A DNA stretch of 56,848 nt from NCBI GenBank assembly GCA_004431415.1, contig QPMI01000316.1, positions 1 to 56,848 on the forward strand, read 5' to 3'. Positions within the stretch are counted from its first letter, which is position 1; each line of letters opens with the position of its first letter. The notes beneath the pieces were generated by a model, which worked only from the letters and a program-made list of their open reading frames with translations, had not been told where the DNA came from and did no database searches. The DNA comes from Cyanophora paradoxa. Lineage: Eukaryota; Glaucocystophyceae; Cyanophorales; Cyanophoraceae. A program made the translations under genes and the position numbers. Positions 8,980 through 19,100 of this stretch are shown piece by piece.

Positions 8980-11596
8980 ATGCAGCGGCGGCCCGCGGAG
9001 CGCGCCGAGCGCGGGACCAGCGATTCGCAGAGCGGGAGCCAGGTGAACGTCGATCCGTCGAGGCTGGGGGAGCTCATCGCGAGGGCCACGAAGACCGGCG
9101 AGCAGGCTCTTGACGCCGACCACGTGAAAGTGAGCTTGCGCTCAGCCGCGTTCGCGCCCGTAAGCCTCACGGCCGAGGCACCAACTGCAGGATATCAAGA
9201 GCATCGTCCGTACGTCCGAAGATGCGGCACGATCCGCGTACGAATGCGTCCTGGCTCAGCTCAAGACGAAACACTCGCAGGTCAGATCAGTTCACGCGCT
9301 CATACCACGACGCCGGCTCGCTGAGCTGTACGCAGATACGCCTACTCGCAACTCTCCTTGCGGATGAGCTCTTCATGCGATCGAAGACCTTCCGCGCGTG
9401 CCTGGTGGAGGATCTCCGAACTTTCATCGGTGATAGAGCATCTGCGCGCCAAGCTGCGGGGCGCTGACGGATTCGCCAGAGCTCGCGATCGGGACTTCGC
9501 TTGAGAACCCTCTGCCCCCGCCGGAGTTCGCTGCCGTCGCCCTGAGGGAGAAGGCGCTGGAGGCAATCGAGCGGTGGGACGACGAGCACGGCTCCCGCTA
9601 CAAACAGGCGCGCTGCCCTCGATCACAGCTCTTCGAGGTATCGCCAAAGCTGAAACTTTCCGCAGCTCGGGCACGCTATGCGGTACCTGAAGGAGGATAT
9701 GCGAATGCGCTTTCCGGAAATCCGGGCGAACGCCGCCCGGCGAAGGCAAGACGAGGAACGGAGAAGAGTGAGCCGGGCAGTGAAGATCCTTTTGTTCCGC
9801 TTTCCGTCCCCCGACCGTCGCGTCAGGCAGAGACGCAGCGTCTGCTCTCGGCCCGCTTCGAGCAGCTGCGGAGGGAGTGGCCGGAGAAGTCGGTCGAGAT
9901 GGCAGCCACGCTGGACGAGATGGTGCGGCCGGCCGCCTCGCGGGCGCGCTTTTCGCCGGCGGGGCTCATGGGGCCCTCAGGACGCGGCGTTCGGGGCGCT
10001 GCTGGAGCACCGGGAAGGGCCGGCGGGGGGCGGGGAGGGGCCGGGCCCGGGCGAGGAGCCCGAGGAGGAGGCGCTCGAGCCCGAGGAGGCGGCCGAGTAC
10101 AACCACCGGCGCGCCCCCGGCGCGGAGGCCGCCGTGCGCACCCGCCGCGCCCCGCGCCGGCCCTGCTGCACGGAATGCCAGCCGCGCCCTCCGGCAGGTC
10201 TCCCGCGCCCTGCTCGCGCACGGCGGGCTCTCGATCACGGTGGACAGGCAGGCCGCCCGCCAGGTCGGCCCCTCCACGGCGGCGCGCGCGTGCAGACGTG
10301 ACGGGAGCTCTCGGCGCAGGGGGCGGAGAACGAGCCGCTGTACGCGGCGCTGGGAGAGGCCCTCCGCGTCGTCGAGGCCCGCCACGCGCCCCTCGCCGCC
10401 GAGTGGGCCGACACCCTCACCCGCTGGGACCCCCCGCCCGAGGCGCCCGCCCCGCGCTGCCGGCCTCGCGGTCCGGCCGCGCGCTGACCCCGTCCGCAGA
10501 TGTCCTCCGCCCGCGAGTCGTTCCTGCGCGATGTGCTCGTCCTGAGGCAGCGGATCGCGAACGCCCGGGGCCGCGCGGCCGACGTCGGCGTCACCAGCGC
10601 GCCCCTGCCGGCGCTGGCGGCCCCCGGGGCGGACGGGGAGGAGGCGCTGGAAGAGGGCGACTGGGAGGCGGCCGTCGTGGTGCCTGCCGCCCGTCCGGCC
10701 CCGCAGCCGCGGCGGTCGGGGCGGCCGCCGTCCTCCAGCTCGCCCTCGTCGGCCCAGCCGCGCGGCATCCCCGCCCGGCCTGCACCCGGGAGCACCGGCA
10801 CCAGCACCGCCAGCAGCAGCAGCAGCAGCCGGCCAGCGGATGAGAGGGGCGCGGCGGCGGCGGCGGCGGCGGCGGGGCCGTCGGTGGCGGAGTCGCTGGC
10901 GGCGAACTACCGGGGCCTGGCGATCGAGGGCCACTGGGGCCGCTTCGAGGCGGACGCGGTGGTGGACGCGGCGCACGTCGAGCGCCTCATGGCCGCCGGC
11001 CTCATCGTACCCGCCTACGCCGCCCCCGCCCGCCCCCCGCCCCCCCCCCCCCCCGCCCTCCCGCGTGCGCTTCCCCGCCCCTTTTTCCCCCGTGAAGCAT
11101 CGCCCGGTCTGACCGCGGCGGCCTGCAGCCGTGCCGGGCGCCGCTGCGGAGCGGGGCGCTGTGCCCGCGGCGGGACCTGTACCGGTGCCCGCACCACGGC
11201 CCCATCGTCGAGCGCGACGAGGAGGGCAACCCCCTCCCGCAAGCCTCCGCCGGGCAAAACCGGGAGCCCTCCGCGTCCCAGGGGGCGCCGCCGCCAGCTC
11301 TCGGCGACGCCGCCCCCGCCGGCGCCCCGGCCCCCAGGGAGCTCGCCCCACGGGGCCCGGCCCCCTCCGCCAGCTCCGGCGCCGGGCGAGGGGCGAAGCG
11401 CAGCCGGGCGCGGTCGCCCACCAGCTCGGGCGCGGCGGGGCGCGGCTCCAAGCTCGTGGCCCTCAGCAAGCCGCCGCCGGATGGGCCCCTCCAGCGTCTC
11501 CGCAAGCGCATCGCGCGGGAGGCGAAGTCCGTCGCCCTCCTCCACTCCGAGCGGGACGAAGCGTCCAGGCGCGACGCCGCCGCGAACCGCTGGTAG
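8980..11596 (+). CDS. UVSSA: UVSSA-like transcription-coupled repair scaffold protein
   Basis: Eleven exons (8980-9129, 9191-9280, 9336-9429, 9480-9607, 9666-9767, 9827-9922, 9981-10133, 10198-10263, 10320-10442, 10500-11018, 11129-11596) give about 662 aa. The N-terminal VHS-like helical domain shows DELFMRSKTFRACLVEDL, then LPPPEFAAVALREKALEAIE, RWDDEHGSRYKQ and YLKEDMRMRFPEIR, matching UVSSA. The C-terminal DUF2043 zinc-binding motif reads CRAPLRSGALCPRRD, then YRCPHHGPIVERDEEGNP. In animals UVSSA brings TFIIH and USP7 to stalled RNA polymerase II. The middle is acidic and low in complexity (ALEPEEAAEYN, poly-Ser, poly-Ala). The junction before the zinc motif crosses a C run at about 11035-11055 and is the least certain. 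Introns at 9608, 10443 and 11019 would start with GC. No partner gene lies nearby. Confidence 0.85.
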
Positions 11597-12109
11597 CCAG
11601 CGCGCGCGGTAGCGCTGGTGGCGCTATAGCTAGGCCTAGGCGCTGCTTAAGCGAGCTTCTGCGCTAGCTACAGCGCTAGTTATAGCTATAGATCTTGATC
11701 AGCATGTTTGATCTCAAAGTTCGTCAGCATTATCGATACTATGATAGGACGTACAATCTTCAGCGCTAGCCCCAAAGCAATCCACAATAATCCTGTATCC
11801 CCGCGGAATCCGCAGGCGCATCTACTCAGCAGTGTACGACGGTAGAGTTCTCTGCAGGCCGCTAGGTTCGCTTCTGGTTCGCTTCACAGCTAGCTTGTTA
11901 GAGCCCGGCAGCGCGCGGTCTGGGCTGGTTCCTGGTCGTCGGTTCAGCAGACCCCTGTCCGGCGACACAGCCGCGTGTAGCACGTCGCTGCTTCACGCTG
12001 ATATCTTGCGAGTAAAGGAGTGCACCGTCACTCGTGCCACCCGACGTGCTTCCCCGCTCTTCTTTCGCTCCAGCGCCATCCCGCTGCGGTCTGAGCACCG
12101 CGCCATATA
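11597..12109. other. Intergenic DNA rich in short palindromes
   Basis: No gene is seen. From 11600 to 11720 the sequence is packed with self-complementary words such as AGCTAGGCCTAGG, GCTAGC, TATAGCTATA, AGATCT and TGATCA, and its base composition is far less GC-rich than that of the genes. The right part probably carries the promoter of the SPX gene. Confidence 0.5.
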
Positions 12110-14403
12110 ATGAAGGTAAATCGACACGCGACTCTTTCTTTGCCCAACGAGAGACCGATCTGATCGATGCGCGCCGCAGTTCGGTAAGCTCCTCGAGAGC
12201 TCCCTGGCAAACAGGTGCTACCGCGAGCACTGCCTCGACTACAAGCGTGCGCCATGTTTCCTTAGCTAGTTCACATTTGGATGCAGTGCTGAAGCAGTGA
12301 CCGCAGAATTGAAGAAGCACATCAAAGACATCGGATGCGGGGTCTCGCACGACGCGAGTGGCGTCTTCTGCAGATGTCTTGAAGCTCAGCTAGAGGTCGT
12401 TAACGGTACGGCATCACTGCACGCGCTGGGAGTGTGAGAAGCGACTGAATCTTTTCTGAATCCTACGTAGACCACTACTTCTCGCGCGAGGAGGACGCCG
12501 TCATTCGCTTGAAGATGCTCGAGGACGAAGTGCAGCGTCTGGTACATTTCTTTCTTGACCACATGCTTCACGCTTGACGCTTGGCGCTGACCGTCCTTTC
12601 TGTGCAGAACTCTGGGAAGAACGTGGACGTTGCGGCTTTGAGGAAATCGCTTGTTGACTTTCACGGGGAGCTCGTGAGTCTCGAGGAGTATGCTGCGCTG
12701 AATTTCACTGGATTGCTCAAGATCATGAAGAAGGTTTGTTCTTGTTCCTCCAGGGGCACCTCCTGCCGCGTTATCTTACTTGTGTATCGCGTCCAGTACA
12801 TGAAGAAGATTGGACATAACCAGTCCCCAACCAATGTACAGCAGCGGTATGCTCTTTGAAGCGCGGGGGATACCTCTTCGAGTCGCTCTGACGTCGGCGC
12901 TCAGCTTCCTGGAGCAGCCGTTTTACACGAACACCACGCTTCCCCAGATGATCTCTAAAATTCATTCATATTTCCACATGCTGGATTTGCATCCGGCCCC
13001 GCCATCGTGCCCCCTCACGGATGCGGCCGCTGCCGGCCCTGCCCCCACACAAAGCGAGGGTAAGATGGCTTCGCGCGCTTTTTTTTGTGCACCGCAGAGC
13101 AGTGCGGCAGGCGGGGAGAGCGCGTCGACGGAGGGGCGCTTCTCGCTGGACGACCTGGTCGGGGCGGCCGAGTTCGTTGGCCTGAGCTCCTCCAAGTGCT
13201 TCCGGAACGTGCGGCTGCTGCAGCTGCTGCTCGAGAAGATCAACGCGGCGGACGTGCTCCGCCTGATCGCCCAGGCCGACGCCAACGACGCCGCCGCCTC
13301 CCACTCGGCGCCCGCCCCCGACGCCGCCTCGCGCATCCGCATCACGCATCTCGCACGCACCCCGGGCCTTGCCCTCGTGCGTGTCGAGTCGCCCATTGCG
13401 ACCAGGTCGGTGTCTTGTGACGAATCGCCGCAGAGCGTCTGGGAGTTACCGCCGAAGGGCACGCTCCCCCTGCACGACCGCGGCGACACCATCGCTGTCA
13501 CGCGCGTGCTGCGCGGCTCCTGCAAGTGCGCTTCTGTCCCCTCGATCGCTGGCGGCCCGCGCTGACCCGGGCCCCTCGCCCAGGCTGCTCTCCTACGACT
13601 GGGAGCAGGCGCAGGCCAGCGGCTCCTCCGAGGAGGAGGCGGCCGATAACGCGTCGGCAGGGCTCGCCGGCCCCTCCATGTGCCCCGCCGCAAAGCGCCA
13701 GCGCCTCGAGAGCACTGCAGAGAGCTCGAGCGGCGACGGCGCCTGCGCCGTCCCCTGCGCGGCCGGTGCGCTTGCGGCTTCGCGTCCCTCGCGCCGGCGT
13801 GCCTCGCCGACACGCTCCGCAGAGGGGCGGCTGGCGGCGCGCCAGTGCCACGCGCTGCTGACGCCCGAGCGGCCGTCGTGCGTCTCGTGGCCGACCAAGG
13901 GCGGCAACCTGCGCTCGCTGACGGCGTCGGGCGCCGGCGCGTGCACGGTGGTGGACCTGATCGTGCCGGTGCGGCGCGAGGGGGCCGGCCAGGGCGCCGC
14001 CGTCATCCACCGGCCCTTCACCCTCCTCGACTTCCACCTCCCCTGCTCCGACGCCGTCCGCCAGGAGCGCCCCCTCTCCGACGCCACCTCCCCCGCCGAG
14101 CCCGTCCCCGCCCTCTCCTCCCGCGCTTCCCCCACCAACGCCCGCCCCGCCGACCGCACCCTCGCCGGCGCCGGCGTCGCCCCGGGGGCCGCCGAGTCGC
14201 GCGAGCCGTGCGAGGCGCTGGGGCGGAGCCGCGTGCTGCTGCACCAGCGGGCCTGCCCGGCGGCGCTCGCGGCCTGCATCGTCGAGCGCTACGCGGAGGT
14301 CTTCCCCAGCGCCGCCCCCGAGCCCGAGCAGGCCGAGCAGGCCCAGCAGGCCGAAGAGCCCGCCGTCTCTGCCGCCGCCCCTGAACCAGCCCCCGCAGCG
14401 TAG
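12110..14403 (+). CDS. SPX-domain protein with an uncharacterised C-terminal region
   Basis: Eight exons (12110-12115, 12180-12246, 12307-12405, 12471-12541, 12608-12733, 12797-12846, 12905-13525, 13584-14403) join in phase to about 619 aa. The first coding exon holds only ATG AAG; joined to the next it gives the SPX start MKFGKLLESSLANRCYREH. Further SPX motifs are DYKQLKKHIKDI, RKSLVDFHGELVSLEEYAAL and NFTGLLKIMKKYMKKIG. The Lys clusters in DYKQLKK and KIMKKYMKK match the inositol pyrophosphate-binding surface of SPX domains. In plants, SPX proteins sense phosphate status and bind PHR factors, and a GARP factor lies at 453-2701. The remaining 400 or more residues (FSLDDLVGAAEFVGLSSSKC, then LLEKINAADVLRLIAQ) show no EXS, RING, MFS or VTC domain. 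SPX is firm; the C-terminal function is unknown. Confidence 0.88.
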
Positions 14404-14657
14404 ATTCCTAGCTAGCTCTTTTCACTTCCGATTTTCAAGCCGACTCTGTGTCGCACAACTTGGCTACCTTGGCAGCTGTCTGTGTCGGGCCGCCGGACTT
14501 CAAAATCTCCAAGGCTCGCAGCAGCCTACTTATTGTCGCCCGATGAGCTGCTTGTTAACAGCTAGATCAAATGCAGAGAATCCCCTGGGGGCATAAAACA
14601 AATGTATACACTGTAGTACACGTAGGACGCAAACAACGGTGCCGGAACTATGTCGAG

Positions 14658-15330
14658 TCAGTCGCCGTTCTTGGACGCTTGGGTTGCGGGCCATCGCCGG
14701 AGTCTGAAGGGACGGCACGCTGTCATCAAGACGCTGTGAAGCGGAAGGACGCATGCGTCGGGCACCTTGGATCGCCTTCGCCATCCTGTCGACAGCGCTG
14801 GGACTAACTGCCCCATGCACCTGCGCCTAAAGTCAGCCGAGTGCTCAGCAGCGCCGCGGAACGGAGCCGAAAGCACCGCGCGGGCCATGTCGATCCACTC
14901 TAGTGCTCGCGGCGTCGGGTCCGACTCATTTGGCTCGATATCGTGGGTGTACCAGCTGATAGATGATAAGCGGGCGGCCACGCGCACGTCGCTGCGCTCT
15001 CTTTCAGTTCCCCACCCGCAAGCAAGGCGGCGGCGGCGGGAAGCACCTGCACGAGGCGGGCGCCTCGCTCTGCGAGCTTCCTTCGCTTCCTTCACTCCTC
15101 CTCACGTCGAGCAGCACGCCGGCGTACGAGCTGGGGAGTTGAAGCTGGCGGCCGCGAAGCTGGCGACCCCGGAACTCCGCGTCGATTATCCCCGAAGCGC
15201 CTTCGCCCTGCTCCAGCAGGAAAAACGTGCTGACGCTTGCCGGACCGTCGTGCTTTATGATGCAGGGCACACGGTGCGCCCGAACGCACGGAAGCGGGTC
15301 CGTGCCCCGCGAGATTTGGAGCTCGGCCAT
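14658..15330 (-). CDS. RNASEH2C: Ribonuclease H2 subunit C
   Basis: Three exons on the minus strand (15106-15330, 15047-15069, 14658-15000) encode 196 aa. Subunit C is a structural partner in RNase H2, which removes ribonucleotides and RNA:DNA hybrids in the nucleus. Family motifs are HRVPCIIKHDGPASVSTFF, EFRGRQLRGRQLQLPSSYAG and, after the introns, ISWYTHDIEPN and RALEWIDMARAVL. These match the known HLLPC..DGPA, FRGR.L.G and W.HD...RALEW pattern. The first intron is only 36 nt and the middle exon 23 nt; both junctions are phase-consistent. About 60 residues after ARAVL exceed the usual length, so the true stop may come earlier through another splice. The gene converges with the SPX gene. 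Confidence 0.82.
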
Positions 15331-16189
15331 TCAAGATCTGGCAACTTTAACGCGCAGCTAGCTATATAAAGAGCTCGAGATCGTGGTGGGGCTGGCGCCG
15401 CGGCCTGGCACTGCGTTCAAAAAAACAACTCCCCGTCTCGGATCCGAACTCGGAAACCCAGCTCCGGGCCTTCCACCCCGAGATCAAATTAAATTAAACT
15501 TGCAAGTTGATATTGGCGCGCGCGCGCCGATATCGATCGCGAGTCGATCGGCGCGCGCATATGCATGCATATGCGCACGTGTTTTTTACGTATACGTACG
15601 TGCACCGCACGTGACTCATGATCAGTGACTAGCGGGGCCCGGCGCGCGCTGCAGCGCCGCGGCGCCGCGGCGCGCGCGCGCGCCCCGCCGGGCCGGCTGC
15701 ATGGCCGGGCCCCGGGCCGCGGCCCGGCGGGCCGCGCCCGCGCGCCGGCCGCGGGCGCCGGCGCCGGCCGCCGGACGGCGGCGCGCCTGGCACGGCCGCG
15801 GCCCGGTGGCGGGCGCGGCTCCGCGGCGCGAGCGCCGGCGCCCGGCCCCGGCTGGCCGCGGGGCCCGCGCGCGGGCCGCCGGGCGCCGGCCGCGGCTGGA
15901 CCCCCGGGCCCTTGTCGCACTACTTTAGGTACTGCCATCTTTGAAGCTGTGATCATGAATAAGAACTCGGAAGAACTTCGGAAGAAGTTTGCAATTGAAG
16001 CTCAAACTTTGAAAGCGCTTCAAATTCAATTCAATAAAAATGGTTGAGTTCATATAAAGATACCGTTCGCACATCAATTACAGGAGAAATACGAGGCTCT
16101 ACACCTAAGCCCTACAACTGAAACGCTGCTGAAAGGATCGAAAAAAACAGTGCGAATAAGATCCGGAGGCGACAAGTCGCCGAGTAGTC
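15331..16189. other. Intergenic DNA with a GC-extreme palindromic block
   Basis: Three sub-regions are visible. A less GC-rich part (15360-15500) contains TATATAAAG near 15363. Around 15510-15640 there are nested palindromes: a GATATTGGCGCGCGCGCGCC word, then ATATGCATGCATAT and TACGTATACGTACGTGC. From about 15627 to 15920 the sequence is almost pure G and C, made of GGCC, GCGC and CCGG words. From 15925 to 16189 it becomes AT-rich. Open frames across the block have no protein-like composition and I do not call them genes. Confidence 0.6.
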
Positions 16190-19100
16190 CTACTCGGGAA
16201 CAGGCCGCAGGCTGACTCCCCGCGCGGCCGGCTTGATCCGGATCTGGCCGGGCGCCGGGACGTCGATCGCAACGGCCCCTGCCGCGCCCGGCCTCGCGCC
16301 CGGCACAGCCTGCATAAGCACGGAAGGGCCCCCTGGCGCCAGCGTGCCTGGGTACCCCGGCATGTATCCGGCCGCCGCGTAGCCAGTGGCCTGGGGGTAC
16401 GCCTGCGGGTAGCCCGCGCCCGCCTGCGGGTAGCCCGTGCCGAAGCCGTTCATGCCGGGGTAACCGCCCGGGAGGCCCTGCTGCGTCTGCTGCACTCCGT
16501 AGGGGTACTGCATGTACGGGGCGCCGGGGTACGGGGGGGCGCCGGCGGAGTAGTGGGAGGCGGGGTCGGCGGGGAAGAGCTGCTGGGCGGCGGCGGCCGA
16601 GAGGTTCGGCATGGAGGCGCCGCCGCGGGCCATCTGGGGGCCGCCGGGGCCGGGGTCCGAGGGGGGCAGGGTCGGGTGCGACTGGGCGTGCCCCGCGGCG
16701 AGGGAGGCGGAGGAGGCGGAGGGGAGGATGGAGCCGGCCTTGGCGCTGGCGTAGCAGTCCTGCCCCGCCGCGTTCACGATCGTGTCGTCCGCCCCTGCGC
16801 CCGCCCCAGCTCGGACCGCCGGCGGGGGGTGCGCGGGGGGTGGGGCGGGGGCGGGGCGGCGGACCCTTGGAGATGAGGTACTGGGCGAGCTCCTGGTAGC
16901 TGAAGGCGAAGGCGTGGTGCAGCGCCGTGTTCCCCTGGAACTGCCCCGCAGCGTCAGCAGGGCCGGGAGGGGCTCGGGGGCGCGGCGGCGCACGTTCTGC
17001 GCGTTGATGTTCGCGCCGCGGCGGAGGAGCAGCTTCGCGATGCGCTTGTTGTTGTTCTGCGCGCCGCTCGAGGGGCGCTCGGGGCGGGGCGGGGCGGGGG
17101 GGGGGGGGGGCGGGGGCGGGCCTGGACGGCGACGATGAGGGGCGTGTTGCCGCGCTTGTCGCGGGCCTCGAGGGGCGTGCCGGCGTCCAGCAGCGCCTCG
17201 ACCTCGTGGTACTTCCGGTGCCGGATCCGGTTGAACACGTCCCGCCGGCCCCCGACCGAGCTCAGCGTCCCGAACGACCGCTCCGAGCCGGCTCCCAGGT
17301 CCTCGCTGCCCGCCCCGCCCCCGTCGCGCCCCGCGCCACGCGCCGCGCCGGCCGCGGGGCGGGGCGGGGGCGGACCTCATGGAGTGGGAGAGGCCGTGGC
17401 GCGGCTGCCGCGGCGTCGCCTCCGAGAAGACCGACGGCGTGGCGTCCGAGATCCACGAGGAGACCGACATCCGCCGCTGCCGCGCTCTCAGCGCCCGCCC
17501 CCTCCCCGCCCCGCCCCGCCCCGCCCCGCGGGCCCGCCCGGCGTACCTGCAGGTTCCCCTCGAACTGCGGCTCTGGGAACTGGCCCCCCGGGCCGCTCCC
17601 GCTCGGCGAGTTCGGCTGCCCATGTCGTCGCACCGCTGCCACCGGCCCCGGAGCCGCCGGCGCGCTCTGGTGCGCCGTGCCGTTCCCGTACGGGTGCGCC
17701 CCCGGTGCCGCCGCCGCTCCAGCGGGGGCCGGTGCCGGGGCGGGCGCCGAGGCGGGCTGCGGCGCGACGGCGGATGCGAGCTTCTGCGGGGGCGTGAGCA
17801 GAGGGCCAGAGCGGGGCGGGGCGGGCGGGGCGGGGCGGGGCGGGGCGGGGCGGGCCTGCTTTGCGAGGAAGGCCGCCACCTGGTCCTCCGCACGCTTCCG
17901 CGCCTCCTCGAGGGCCCATTCCCGCCGCTCCCGAGGCCCAGCACGCCGCCCCGCCCGAGCCGGCCGCCGCCGGCATCCCGGCGGCAGCGCCCAGGGCAGC
18001 GGAGGCCGGCGGAGAGAAGGCCTGCGGGGCGGGCCGCCCGGCAGCGTCCGGCAGCGGCTGCAGCTGCGGCGCTTGCGGGCTGGCCGCGAGGGAGGAGGAG
18101 GAGGAGGGGTGGGGGGCCCGCCGAGGGAGGCGGCGGCGGCGGCGTGGGCGGCGGCGTGGGGGAACTGGGCGCGGTGCTGGGCGAGGTACTGGGCGACCTT
18201 CTCCTGCGCGCGCCGGCGGGCCTCGGCCATGATCTCCTCCGCCGAGAGGCCCCGCGGCGTCGCCTGCGACGAGCCCCGCGCCCCGCCCCGCCCCGCCCCC
18301 GCCCCGCCGCCCCGCCTCCTCCCCGCCCCCGGGCCCCCCCGTCGCCCCGCCCGCCTCGCGGGGGGATACGTAGCTCCCTCCAGCCGAGCTCGCGGGCGGC
18401 GGCGCAGGTGGCTCCACAGCGCTTTCCTCGGCCCGCGCGCCGGATCGACGCGGGGAAAGAGCCGTCTGCGGTGCCGATGGCGGCTCCGCAGTGGAGGAAG
18501 CTTGCGGGGAGAGCGTGGGGACTGGAGGAGGCGTCGCGCCGGGAGGCGCTGCCGTCGGGTGGTGTGGCCGCTCCGGGGGGGCGGACTCCAGCGGGGCCCG
18601 AAGAGCGGGCTGTTCTGCGGCTGCCTGCGCGGCAGGCTGCGGCGCTGATGCTCCCTGTGGAGCCGGCTGCCGGGGGGCGGCCGCGTGCGGGGCGGGCTGT
18701 TGGGGGGGCGCGGCGTGGGGGGCGGGCTTCGGAAGGGCAGCGGCACGAGGGGCCGGCTGTTGAGGAGGTGCCACATGCGGGGCGGGCTGCGGAGGGGCGG
18801 CTGCCTGGGAAACGGGCTGTGGATGGGGTGCTGCATGTTGCGTGGGCTGAGATGGGGCCGCCCCATGTCGGGCGGGGTGCGTTGCGGCCTCCGAATGCGG
18901 AGCGGGCTGCGGAGCGGGTGGCGGAGGCAGAGCGGGCTCCGGTGCGGGGGCCGGCTGGGGAGCGGGCTGGGGCGGGGCGGCTGCTTGAGGGCCGGGCTGC
19001 GGCGGCGCCTGCGCGCCTCGGTGGCCGGCCTGCTGGCGGAGCCAGTGCTGAAGGGGGTCGGCTGCCTCCGCGGCGGGGGCGGCGGGGGCGGCCTTTGGCG

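Noticed and set aside
13060-13097. A GTAAG...CCGCAG intron inside the SPX gene
   Set aside because: Removing it would shift the frame away from the well-formed downstream sequence. Reading through keeps both sides in one frame.
15625-16047. Plus-strand open frame through the GC-extreme block
   Set aside because: Its translation is nearly only Arg, Ala, Gly and Pro from GGCC and GCGC words, with no motif and no splice context.
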